The translations under genes were made by a program, and so were the position numbers. Shown piece after piece: positions 9,384 to 17,490 of a stretch of DNA of 64,000 bases. Source of the DNA: Solirubrobacterales bacterium (lineage in GTDB: Bacteria > Actinomycetota > Thermoleophilia > Solirubrobacterales > 70-9); NCBI GenBank assembly GCA_035573435.1, contig DATMZR010000006.1:62001-126000 (forward strand). Reading direction: 5' to 3'. Below the pieces are notes generated by a model. It saw only the letters and a program-made list of their open reading frames with translations, was not told where the DNA came from and did no database searches. How positions within the stretch are numbered: the stretch's first letter is position 1; every line of letters starts with the position of its first letter.

Positions 9384-10745
9384 CTATCCGGGGCGGGCCA
9401 GCGGGGGCGCGGCGTCCACCCACTGGCGCCCGTTGGCTCGCTCGAGCGCCTCCGCGGCGTCCAGCAGCAGCTCGTCCCGGCCCCAGTGGGCGAGTAGCTG
9501 GAGGCCCATCGGCAGCCCATCGGAGCTGAGCCCGACGGGGACGCTGATGCCAGGCACGCCGGCCAGGTTGGCGATCCCGGCCTGGCGCGGGTTCGCGTAA
9601 TCCGCCGGGTATGCCCCCGACGGGAGGTTCACCGTTGGGTTGTCCAGCGGCGGCGCCGGGGCCGCGACCGTGGGCCAGGCAAGGACGTCGACCTGCTCGA
9701 ACAGCTCGGCGAGCGAGCGCCGCACGAGGGAGCGCACCCGCAGCGACTTCGCGATCGTCGCGGCGGGCAGCAGGAGTCTGTACCGCAATAGCGCTCGCGC
9801 GACCAGGCTCACGTCGTCGCTCAGCCCGGCCACGCGCTTGGGCGTCGCGACCGCGAGCTCCTCGGTCGAGCCGACGAGGATCGAGGAGATCAGGACGTGC
9901 TCGCGACCACGGAAGTCGACCTCGGCGATGGTGCCTTGGCTCACCTCGCGAAGCATCTCGACGGCCTGGTGGCAGGCGGTGTTCACCTCTGGGTCGCAGT
10001 CGTCCCACAGCTCCCCGGGGACCACCCCGATCCGCAGCCCGCGCGTCTGGCCGGCGGTCAGCTCGCTGCCGAACAGCACCCCGCCAAGCAGGCGGCAGTC
10101 GGCGGCGTCGCGGCACATCGGCCCGGAGACGATCGTCGTCGTGGAGGGAATGTGATGCCCTTGCATGGCCGAGCGGCCGAAGGTCGGCTTCAGCCCGGTC
10201 AGCCCGCAATACGCCGACGGGTAGCGAATCGAGCCGATCCCGTCGGCGCCCACTGCCCCGCTCACCAAGCGGGCCCCGACGGCGGCCCCGGGCCCGCTCG
10301 ACGAGCCCCCGGGACAGCGGTCGGTGTTCCATGGATTGCGCGCCGGCCCGAAGGCGGAGATGTGTCCGGTGCTGCCCGCGCCGTACTCGTGCATGTTCGC
10401 TACCCCGACGATCACCGCCCCGGCGTCGCGAAGGGCGCGATACGGCCCCGACTCTCCCGGGCTGGGCGACGGCCCCGGTAATTCGGCGGCACCCAGGCGC
10501 TCCGCCCGCCACGGCAGGGGCCACTCGTCCTTGATTGCGATCGGCACGCCGTGGAGCGGACCGCCTGGGGCCTCGGCGAGCATCTGTCGCGAGTGCTCCG
10601 GAAAGGTCTCGACGATCGCGTTGACGCTCGGGTTCCGCTCCTCGATCCGCGCCAGGGAGGCCTCCAGCAGTGCCGCGGGATCGACGTCTCCGCCGGCCAC
10701 GGCGGCCGCCTGCTCGGTCAGCGTGCCGTCGAGCAGCGCGCTCAC
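9384..10745 (-). CDS. Amidase signature family hydrolase
   Basis: 453-residue amidase. The Ser-cisSer-Lys triad is visible: Lys in GVPIAIKDEWPL near residue 71, the cis-Ser in CPGGSSSGPGAAVGARL, and the nucleophile in GADGIGSIRYPSAYCGL, followed by GLKPTFGR. The nucleophile loop reads GADGIGS instead of the common GTDTGGS, but the Ser is kept. Its start overlaps the stop of the small gene upstream (ATGA). With that AtzG-like partner it resembles the AtzE/AtzG and GatA/GatC arrangements; substrate unknown. Confidence 0.9.
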   Translation of the reverse strand: MSALLDGTLTEQAAAVAGGDVDPAALLEASLARIEERNPSVNAIVETFPEHSRQMLAEAPGGPLHGVPIAIKDEWPLPWRAERLGAAELPGPSPSPGESGPYRALRDAGAVIVGVANMHEYGAGSTGHISAFGPARNPWNTDRCPGGSSSGPGAAVGARLVSGAVGADGIGSIRYPSAYCGLTGLKPTFGRSAMQGHHIPSTTTIVSGPMCRDAADCRLLGGVLFGSELTAGQTRGLRIGVVPGELWDDCDPEVNTACHQAVEMLREVSQGTIAEVDFRGREHVLISSILVGSTEELAVATPKRVAGLSDDVSLVARALLRYRLLLPAATIAKSLRVRSLVRRSLAELFEQVDVLAWPTVAAPAPPLDNPTVNLPSGAYPADYANPRQAGIANLAGVPGISVPVGLSSDGLPMGLQLLAHWGRDELLLDAAEALERANGRQWVDAAPPLARPG

Positions 10746-10975
10746 GCCGGGGGCCGGGACATGTCCGCGCCGGGCTCCGGGTCGACTCCATCGAACTCGG
10801 CCTCGAGCAGGTGCTCGACCACGGGACGATAGAGGCGGTCGGCGGCCTCGATCACCGCGATCTCGGCCTCGTCCGCCTCGAGGTCGAGAAGCTCGAGGCC
10901 GGCCCGAGCGAAGCGCTCCGCGGCGTCAGCGCCGCCCGCGTTCGCGCCGCCCCCTTGCTCTGGCGCTGCCGTCAT
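10742..10975 (-). CDS. Small AtzG-like (DUF4089-type) amidase partner
   Basis: 77-residue acidic, helical protein (AERFARAGLELLDLEADEAEIAVIEAADRLYRPVV). Size, helical character and coupling by a 4-base overlap to a following amidase fit the GatC/AtzG class of short subunits that wrap around an amidase. Assignment rests on context plus general similarity, not on a diagnostic residue. Start ATG at 10975. Confidence 0.6.
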   Translation of the reverse strand: MTAAPEQGGGANAGGADAAERFARAGLELLDLEADEAEIAVIEAADRLYRPVVEHLLEAEFDGVDPEPGADMSRPPA

Positions 10976-11052
10976 TGGCCGAGGACCCTAATCTATGCGC
11001 TCACACCGCAGGCCCTGCCCGGCAACGGCAGGCGGCTGGCGGTGCGGACGAA

Positions 11053-11817
11053 ATGACCGGAACGATCCAGTCGACAACCGGCCGGAGGCGACGCGCCCTC
11101 CAGGCAATGGCCTTCGCGGCGCTGTGCGCGGCGCTGGTCGGCACGATCGCCGTCTCCTCCGCGGGGGCGAGGGATGCGAAGGTGCTCGGAAAGACGAAAC
11201 GCACTCCGAGTGCGGACTGTCCGAAGGACACCGCCCGTCGTCCCTGTGAAGGCGTCGGCAGCGTCACCGGATTCCCCCTGGTGGCAGACGGCGAGAAGCG
11301 GCCCATGAACGTCCCCCGGAACGGAAAGCTCGTGGCTTGGGCGATCGATCTCTCGAGGCCCAACAAGTCGCAACGAGACTTTTTCGGGGACCTGTTCCAG
11401 TCCGAGAGTCACGGGAAGAAGCCCACGGCGCGGATCGCCGTGATCAAGCACCGAAATCGCCGCGACTACAAGCTCCTGCGCCAGAGCCCCGTCGTCAACC
11501 TTTCCGGCGCTCTGGGCCGCCGCCAGCTCTTCACGCTGGACAAGCCGTTGAGGATCCGGAAGGGCCAGGTGGTCGCGCTCACAGTCCCCACCTGGGCGTC
11601 GAACTTCGCCAGCCACATCAACCGGCGCAACAACAAGTGGCGAGCGAGCCGGTCGCCGCGGAACTGCGCGCCCAGGAGCAGCGACGAGAGCGACGTGAGG
11701 CGGTTCGCGCGCCAGAGCAAGCCCCAGCAGAAGGTCGGCTCAGTGCGCGGCTACGGCTGCGACTACAACTCCGCCCGCCTTCTGTACTGGGCCTACTACC
11801 TACCCGCGGGCGGATAG
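11053..11817 (+). CDS. Secreted protein of unknown function
   Basis: 254 residues. A clear signal peptide (RRRRALQAMAFAALCAALVGTIAVSSAGA, cut near residue 41 after AGA) is followed by a basic soluble domain with four cysteines (DCPKD, RRPCEG, NCAPR, YGCDY) and a C-terminal ARLLYWAYYLPAGG. I recognise no family; it resembles beta-rich extracellular domains. ATG at 11053 chosen because the signal peptide begins there; the upstream open frame is antisense to the amidase. Confidence 0.75.
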   Translation: MTGTIQSTTGRRRRALQAMAFAALCAALVGTIAVSSAGARDAKVLGKTKRTPSADCPKDTARRPCEGVGSVTGFPLVADGEKRPMNVPRNGKLVAWAIDLSRPNKSQRDFFGDLFQSESHGKKPTARIAVIKHRNRRDYKLLRQSPVVNLSGALGRRQLFTLDKPLRIRKGQVVALTVPTWASNFASHINRRNNKWRASRSPRNCAPRSSDESDVRRFARQSKPQQKVGSVRGYGCDYNSARLLYWAYYLPAGG

Positions 11818-11831
11818 GCGCCAATAGCGGC

Positions 11832-12341
11832 CTACTTCGGGAGAGCCGCGACGTAGAAGGGCAGGTTCGTGAAGGTCGCCGGCGCCGTGGCGGCCAGGGC
11901 GGTGTTGACGCCCACGTGGCGCTTGTCGTTGGGAGCGTCTGGACTGCAGTCCGAGCCGACGCCCGTCCCTCCGTTGCAGAGGGTCGCGTCGGCGATCACC
12001 CTGCCGTTCACCCCGGATGCGACCAGTGCCCGGCCCGAGACGTTCTTGTGGAAGTTGACTACGTAGGAGCCCTCACCCAGGGGCTTGACCGTAATGCCGC
12101 CCGACTGGTCGGCGATGGTCCCGTTGGACTTGACGGCCGCCCACAGGGTGCGTTGATCGCCACTTAACTTCTTCTTCGTCACGGCCTTCTTGTGGAGCTT
12201 CTTCGCGGTGACGGCGTTGTTCTCGATGTCGTTGGTGCCGATCGTCGCGGCCGCCCAGCTGATCCCGCCGACCGCCACGAAGAGCGCGATCGAAGCGACA
12301 ACCATCGCCGGCGACGGTCGAAACCACCTCAAATTCCTCAT
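11832..12341 (-). CDS. Exported hypothetical protein with Thermoleophilia-type leader
   Basis: 169 residues. N-terminus 'RPSPAMVVASIALFVAVGG' is a hydrophobic export/anchor segment that I associate with large families of exported proteins in Thermoleophilia. It is followed by a polar spacer typical of the group (GTNDIENNAVTAKKLHKKAV) and a beta-rich C-terminal domain with two cysteines. A GGGGAG-like Shine-Dalgarno stretch precedes ATG 12341. Function unknown; cell-surface location inferred. Confidence 0.75.
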   Translation of the reverse strand: MRNLRWFRPSPAMVVASIALFVAVGGISWAAATIGTNDIENNAVTAKKLHKKAVTKKKLSGDQRTLWAAVKSNGTIADQSGGITVKPLGEGSYVVNFHKNVSGRALVASGVNGRVIADATLCNGGTGVGSDCSPDAPNDKRHVGVNTALAATAPATFTNLPFYVAALPK

Positions 12342-12456
12342 GAGAACTCCCCCCGTTAGGGCCAGAGACCAGAGTCCCCGGCTGCTTGACTGATCGGGCG
12401 ATCCTCTTCGATCTTGGGCAGCCCTGTCAAGGCTTCACAGATCGGCTGCCTGGCGC

Positions 12457-12834
12457 TCAGCAGGTCTCGGGGTGCTTCTCGCAGCGGCGCTCGAACCGCT
12501 CCGCAGGGCTGCCAGGCGGGGGCGGGACGTCGTGGTGCGCCGTGTCCTCCCCCGAATCGGACCCGCCACCGTCTCCGCTCGTGTCGTCGCTCGGCCCCGT
12601 GCCGCCGGTCTCGCCCCCGTTTGTGACGGGGGTGGTCGTCGTACTCGTCGTCGTGGTGGTCGGCGCCGAGGTCGTCGTGGTCGTGGGAGTGGTGTTAGTG
12701 GTGCTCCGAGTCGTGGTCGAACTGGTCGTCGGCGCGGCGGCAGGCTCGGAACCATCGTCGTTGCCTCCGCAGCCCGCCAGCGGCGGTCCCACCGCCAGCG
12801 CCAGGGCGGCGAACACTGCCAGTGTCCGCCTCAT
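12457..12834 (-). CDS. Thr-rich lipoprotein of unknown function
   Basis: 125 residues from ATG 12834. The lipobox is GPPLAGC with lipidation Cys near residue 21, followed by a long Thr/Ser low-complexity stalk and a short acidic then cysteine-containing tail (RRCEKHPETC). The stalk suggests wall-spanning display, possibly glycosylated. Start overlaps the TGA of the upstream zinc-ribbon gene, so the two are co-translated. No recognisable enzymatic domain. Confidence 0.7.
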   Translation of the reverse strand: MRRTLAVFAALALAVGPPLAGCGGNDDGSEPAAAPTTSSTTTRSTTNTTPTTTTTSAPTTTTTSTTTTPVTNGGETGGTGPSDDTSGDGGGSDSGEDTAHHDVPPPPGSPAERFERRCEKHPETC

Positions 12835-13106
12835 GACCCGCCGTCGAGCGCCGGCTGGCGTAGCCCGCAATAGGGGCAGTCGCTGACGTCCAAGCCGATC
12901 AACTGGTCGCAGCGCCGGCAGATCCTCAGGTTCTCCGGAGCTCGCAGCAGGGAGGACTCCGAGGGGGCGAGGGGCAGCGTCCGGGTGACCGGTCGCATCT
13001 CTTCGCCGGTCTCTCGGTCGACGTAGACGGCGTCCGGCGCGACCGGAGCCATCGCCTCGCGGCCCGAGGCGGGCGCACGCAACCTGTAGATCTGCCGGGG
13101 GTTCAC
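12831..13106 (-). CDS. Small zinc-ribbon protein
   Basis: 91 residues from GTG 13106. The C-terminus has a CxxC-x(10)-CxxC zinc ribbon (ICRRCDQL ... CPYCGLRQ); the N-terminal part is unassigned (YVDRETGEEMRPVTRTLPL). The frame is open further upstream but that would overlap the divergent glycosyltransferase. Coupled by a 4-base overlap to the lipoprotein gene. Confidence 0.65.
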   Translation of the reverse strand: MNPRQIYRLRAPASGREAMAPVAPDAVYVDRETGEEMRPVTRTLPLAPSESSLLRAPENLRICRRCDQLIGLDVSDCPYCGLRQPALDGGS

Positions 13107-13162
13107 GAGCGGCAAAACGATAGCCGCTGACTCGGCGCCGCGCCCAATAGCCTGCGGCGACG

Positions 13163-14704
13163 GTGCGCGTCCTGATCTTTCACGGCTACCTGCTGCACGG
13201 AACGGGCAGCAACATCTACAACGCAAGCGTGGCGCGGGCACTGGCTCGGCTCGGCCACGAGGTGCATCTGCTGTGCCAGGACCGCGAGGCGGGCTCGCTC
13301 GACTGGGTAGACTCTGTCGGTCGCTGGACGGACGGACGCCTCCGCACAGAGGCGGTCTCCCGGGCACCGCGAGCCGGCTCAGTGACCGTCTACGTGCCCG
13401 ACATCGGCGGCCTCTTGCCGGTGTATGTCGCCGACCGCTACGAGGGCTTTCGGGTGAAGAGGTTCGCGGAGCTGAGCGACGTCGAGCTCGACGGCTACCT
13501 GGAGGCCAACGTGGATACGGTGCGCGAGGTCGTCGACGGCCTTGGGGGCGTGGACGCCGCTCTGGCCAACCACCTCGTGATGGGCCCCGCGATTCTCGCT
13601 CGGGCCGGCCTCGGGTTCGCGGCCAAGATCCACGGCTCCGCGCTCGAGTACACCGTCAAGCCCGAGCCACAGCGCTTCCTGCCGTATGCCCGGGAGGGCA
13701 TGGATGCCGCGTCGGGCGTGCTGGTCGGCTCGCGGCACACGGCCGAGAGCCTGTGGGAGGCAATCGGGGACCCGGACCTGCCCATCCGCACCAGGCTCGG
13801 CCCGCCCGGCGTTGACACCGACCTCTTCCGGCCACTCGCCCGCGAGTCGGCGCCCGGGCGCCTGGCGGAGCTTGCCGCCACCGTGGCCGCAGCGGAGGCA
13901 GGCGGGGGCGCCTTCGCTCGGGACGCCCGCGCGGCGGCGGACGCCATTCGCCACCTGGCGGCGGCGCAGGGGCCGCGTGTCGTCATGGTCGGAAAGCTGA
14001 TCGTCTCCAAGGGGGTCGACCTGCTGCTGGCGGCGTGGCCGCTCGTTCACGCCGCGAACCCGGGTGCCCGGCTGCTCGTGGCCGGCTTCGGCGAGTATGC
14101 GGGAGCCCTCCAGCGCCTCTGGGCCGCGCTGGCGGGCGGCGACCTCGAACAGGTTGCGGAGCTCGCCGCCGAGGGACGAGCGCTGGAGGGGGGGCCGCCG
14201 GGCCCGCTTCGGATGCTGGGCTCCTTCCTTGCGGACCCGCCCCCGGGCTATCGGGAGGCCGGTCGCCGTGCCGCCGGCAGCGTTGCCTTCGCCGGCCGGC
14301 TGGAGCACGAGGAGGTGGGCAGGCTGGTGCCGGCCACAGACGCCCTGGTGTTTCCGAGCACCTTCCCGGAGGCCTTCGGCATGGTCGCGGCGGAGGCGGC
14401 GGCGGCCGGCGTGCTGCCGGTATCCGCGGCCCATTCGGGTGCCGCGGAGGTCAGCCGGGTCCTGGCGGACGCCGTGCCCGCTGAGGTGGCCGAGCTCGTC
14501 TCATTCGAGCTCGGCGAGGGCGCCGTGAGCGGGATCGCCGAGCGACTCAACGCCTGGCTGGGGCTGGACGAGACGACCCGAGAGCGGGCGCGGCGGGCGC
14601 TGGCGGAGACGGCCGCGGAGCGGTGGAGCTGGGAGGGCGTGGCTGGCGACATCCTGGCCGCCTCAGCGGGCCGGCTCGACGAGCTGACGCCTGTCCCCGA
14701 ATAG
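13163..14704 (+). CDS. Glycosyltransferase, GT-B fold (GT4-like)
   Basis: 513 residues. N-terminal Rossmann domain starts LIFHGYLLHGTGSNIYNASVARAL (donor/acceptor glycine loop), with LGPPGVDTDLF marking the linker to the C-terminal domain, MVGKLIVSKGVDLLLAA the GT4 strand-helix and FPEAFGMVAAEAAAAG the EX7E-type donor-binding block. About 50 residues are inserted between VDTDLF and VMVGKL, and a further insertion occurs around residue 330. GTG start at 13163, divergent from the zinc-ribbon gene. Sugar and acceptor unknown. Confidence 0.88.
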   Translation: MRVLIFHGYLLHGTGSNIYNASVARALARLGHEVHLLCQDREAGSLDWVDSVGRWTDGRLRTEAVSRAPRAGSVTVYVPDIGGLLPVYVADRYEGFRVKRFAELSDVELDGYLEANVDTVREVVDGLGGVDAALANHLVMGPAILARAGLGFAAKIHGSALEYTVKPEPQRFLPYAREGMDAASGVLVGSRHTAESLWEAIGDPDLPIRTRLGPPGVDTDLFRPLARESAPGRLAELAATVAAAEAGGGAFARDARAAADAIRHLAAAQGPRVVMVGKLIVSKGVDLLLAAWPLVHAANPGARLLVAGFGEYAGALQRLWAALAGGDLEQVAELAAEGRALEGGPPGPLRMLGSFLADPPPGYREAGRRAAGSVAFAGRLEHEEVGRLVPATDALVFPSTFPEAFGMVAAEAAAAGVLPVSAAHSGAAEVSRVLADAVPAEVAELVSFELGEGAVSGIAERLNAWLGLDETTRERARRALAETAAERWSWEGVAGDILAASAGRLDELTPVPE

Positions 14705-14719
14705 AATGGCGCCGCCCGC

Positions 14720-15532
14720 ATGACCCGCGCCACCCTTGTCAGGCTGATCGCCGCGATCCTGGTGCTGACCGTCGTCACAGCGGTGCCGATGACGCAGATC
14801 CATTGGGATGGCACCCAGGCCTCGACCGAGGCCGACAAGATCGACACGCTGCTCAACGTGATGATCGTCCTGTCGTGCTTCGTGTTCGCGATCGTCATGG
14901 TGATGCTCGGCTACAGCATCTGGAAGTACCGGGCGAAGCCGGGTGACGAGTCCGACGGCGAGCCGATCCACGGCAACACGAAGCTCGAGATCACCTGGAC
15001 GGTGATCCCCACCGTGATCGTCCTCTTCGGCGCGATCTACAGCTGGATCGTGCTCGGCGACCTCGAGAGCAAGGCGTCCGACAGGCTCCACATCGACGTC
15101 ACGGCGCAGCAATACAAGTGGACCTTCAACTACCCGCAGGCCAACGGGAAGGTGGTGAGCTCAAGTGAGCTGGTGGTACCCGAGGACCGCCAGCTCGACC
15201 TCCATCTGACGGCTCTCGACGTGATCCATTCGTTCTGGGTACCGGAGTGGCGGATCAAACGCGACCTGGTCCCGGCCGGCCCCGGGGGCAACGACGTCGA
15301 CAACACGGTCCAGGTGACCCCGGACCGGCTCGGCACCTACAACGTGGTCTGCACCGAGCTCTGCGGGTTCGGCCACGCGACGATGCGGGCGTTGGTCCGG
15401 GTGGTCCCCGAGGACGAGTACAACAGCTGGCTGGGCCGCCAGCAGCAGGTCGAGCCCCAGCCCGGGAGCCCGAGCGGGCGAGTTACCGGCACCCCTTCTG
15501 AGGGCACGTCGAGCGCGACGGACGGGACATGA
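14720..15532 (+). CDS. ctaC: Cytochrome c oxidase subunit II (CuA-binding)
   Basis: 270 residues. Two N-terminal membrane helices are followed by a periplasmic-side cupredoxin domain. All CuA ligands are present: H170 (LDVIHSFW), then C211, E213, C215, H219 and M222 in CTELCGFGHATM. Accepts electrons from cytochrome c and passes them to subunit I. There is no C-terminal heme c domain, so this is an aa3- rather than caa3-type subunit. First gene of ctaC-ctaD-USP-ctaE, 15 bases after the glycosyltransferase gene. Confidence 0.96.
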   Translation: MTRATLVRLIAAILVLTVVTAVPMTQIHWDGTQASTEADKIDTLLNVMIVLSCFVFAIVMVMLGYSIWKYRAKPGDESDGEPIHGNTKLEITWTVIPTVIVLFGAIYSWIVLGDLESKASDRLHIDVTAQQYKWTFNYPQANGKVVSSSELVVPEDRQLDLHLTALDVIHSFWVPEWRIKRDLVPAGPGGNDVDNTVQVTPDRLGTYNVVCTELCGFGHATMRALVRVVPEDEYNSWLGRQQQVEPQPGSPSGRVTGTPSEGTSSATDGT

Positions 15533-15564
15533 CGACAAGTAGGCTCTCGACCTCGAGGTAGGAC

Positions 15565-17490
15565 TTGGCAGCGGCGCTGAAGAGACCAGGGATGGCGCGC
15601 GGGGGGCTCGGCCTCTTGCTCGGCGGGGCATTCGGCCTCGGCTTGGTGGTGGCCCTGCGGGCCCTGGCGGGCCTGGAGATCTTCCAGACCGAGCAGACGG
15701 GATACCCGCAGATCATCGTCCCGGCGATCTTCATGCCGATCGGGTTCCTCGCGGGTATCGGCGCCTTCGACTACTGGTTCCGGTGGGCGATCGGCGGCCC
15801 CACCTACCCGGCGGAGCTCGAGCACGCCGATCACGGTGCCTACTCGTGGCGCGATTACTTCAAGTTCAACACCGATCACAAGGTGATCGGGATCCAGTAC
15901 ATCTGCACGACCTTCATCTTCTTCTTCATCGGGGGCGCGCTGGCGATGGTCATGCGCGCCGAGCTGGCGCAGCCGGGCACCCAGATCGTGGAGCCCGCGG
16001 CATTCAACGGGCTCTTCTCCACCCACGCCGCGATCATGATCTTCGTCTTCGTGATCCCCGTGTTCGCGGGGATCGCCAACTACGTGCTGCCGCTGATGAT
16101 CGGGGCGCCGGACATGGCCTTCCCGCGCCTGAACGCGCTCAGCTTCTGGATGCTGCCCTTCGCCGGCCTTCTGTTCGTGGCCAGCTTCCTGGTACCCGGC
16201 GGGGCGTTCGACGCCGGCTGGACCGGCTACGCGCCGTTATCCACGGGGGCGCCGCTGGGTCAGTCGTTCTTCAACCTCGGCGTGCAGTTCGCCGGCTGGT
16301 CGTCGGTGGCGACCGCCCTCAACTTCCTCGTGACGATCATCACCATGCGGGCGCCGGGCATGAACTTCTGGCGCATGCCGCTGCTGGTCTGGGCCAACCT
16401 GTCCACCTCGCTGCTGGTCGTCGCCGCGACCCCGTTCATCGCTGGTGTGCAGTTCCTGGTCCTCTTCGACCGCGCCCTGCACACCAACTTCTTCCAGGCC
16501 CTGAACGGCGGCGACGTGCTCAGTTACCAGCACATCTTCTGGTTCTACTCGCACCCGGCGGTCTACATCATGATGCTGCCGGGCTTCGGGATCGTCTCCG
16601 AGGTGATCTCCACCAACGCCCGCAAACCAATCTTCGGCTACCGGTTGATGGCGCTGGCGCTGATCGGGATCGTGGTCCTCAGCTACACGGTGTGGGCGCA
16701 CCACATGTTCGTCTCCGGGATGTTCAGCTGGCTGCGCGTGCCGATGATGATCACGACACTCCTGATCGCGGTCCCGACCGGGATCAAGATCTTCTCGTGG
16801 CTCGGGACCCTGTTCGCCTCGAAGCTGCACCTGCGCTCCACCGCGATGCTGTTTGCGCTGGCCTTCATCGTCACCTTCACGATGGGCGGGATCAGCGGGG
16901 TGATGCTCGGCATGGTGCCGATCGACATCCACGTCTCCGACACCTACTTCATCGTCGCCCACATCCACTTCGTGCTCTTCGGCGGCTCGGTGTTCACGAT
17001 CTTCGCCGGCATCTATCACTGGTTCCCGAAGATGACCGGGCGGATGTACGACGAGAGGCTCGGCAGAGTCCACTTCTGGCTGACCCTGGTTGGGATGTAC
17101 GGCACCTTCCTGCCGATGCACTGGATCGGGATGGAGGGGATGCCGCGCCGGGTGGCCGATTACTCGGCCCAGTTCGGCGACTGGAACCTCGTCATCTCCT
17201 GCTTCGGGTTCCTGCTCGGCGTCGCCCAGCTCATCTTCCTCTACAACATGGTCGTCAGCTGGAAGTGGGGGCCCCTGGCCGGCGACAACCCGTGGCGGGC
17301 GAAGACGATCGAGTGGCTGGTCTCGTCGCCGCCGCCGATCTTCAATTTCGACCAGGTGCCTCGGGTCGTTGGCGGGCCCTACGAGTTCGGCGTCCCGGGT
17401 GCCCGCCACGCCATCATCGGCCCAGCCGAGGCGGACGTCGGTGCGGCGCAACCCGCAGTGGCCGGAACGGCTTCAGGCAGGAGCCCATGA
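15565..17490 (+). CDS. ctaD: Cytochrome c oxidase subunit I, A2-type heme-copper oxidase
   Basis: 641 residues. Heme/CuB ligands are all present: H154 (FSTHAAIM), H330 and Y334 (FWFYSHPAVY, Cu-Tyr crosslink pair), H379/H380 (VWAHHMF), H466 and H468 (VAHIHFVL). Helix VI carries YSHPAV instead of a Glu, the hallmark of A2-type oxidases. An N-terminal extension of about 100 residues adds two hydrophobic segments before the conserved TDHKVIG. TTG start at 15565 has GAGGTAGGA just upstream; ATG 15592 is the alternative. ATGA overlap with the next gene. Confidence 0.96.
   Translation: MAAALKRPGMARGGLGLLLGGAFGLGLVVALRALAGLEIFQTEQTGYPQIIVPAIFMPIGFLAGIGAFDYWFRWAIGGPTYPAELEHADHGAYSWRDYFKFNTDHKVIGIQYICTTFIFFFIGGALAMVMRAELAQPGTQIVEPAAFNGLFSTHAAIMIFVFVIPVFAGIANYVLPLMIGAPDMAFPRLNALSFWMLPFAGLLFVASFLVPGGAFDAGWTGYAPLSTGAPLGQSFFNLGVQFAGWSSVATALNFLVTIITMRAPGMNFWRMPLLVWANLSTSLLVVAATPFIAGVQFLVLFDRALHTNFFQALNGGDVLSYQHIFWFYSHPAVYIMMLPGFGIVSEVISTNARKPIFGYRLMALALIGIVVLSYTVWAHHMFVSGMFSWLRVPMMITTLLIAVPTGIKIFSWLGTLFASKLHLRSTAMLFALAFIVTFTMGGISGVMLGMVPIDIHVSDTYFIVAHIHFVLFGGSVFTIFAGIYHWFPKMTGRMYDERLGRVHFWLTLVGMYGTFLPMHWIGMEGMPRRVADYSAQFGDWNLVISCFGFLLGVAQLIFLYNMVVSWKWGPLAGDNPWRAKTIEWLVSSPPPIFNFDQVPRVVGGPYEFGVPGARHAIIGPAEADVGAAQPAVAGTASGRSP

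Noticed and set aside
12386-12886. 166-codon plus-strand open frame rich in Val
   Set aside because: It is antisense to the Thr-rich stalk of the lipoprotein (ACC/ACG codons reversed), whose lipobox identifies the minus strand as real.
16237-17451. 404-codon minus-strand open frame within ctaD
   Set aside because: Antisense shadow of subunit I, rich in Asp/His/Arg, as expected from antisense of a membrane protein gene.
15783-17486. Large open frame across ctaD preceding the USP-like gene
   Set aside because: The part before ATG 17487 is out of frame with ctaD and has no domain character.
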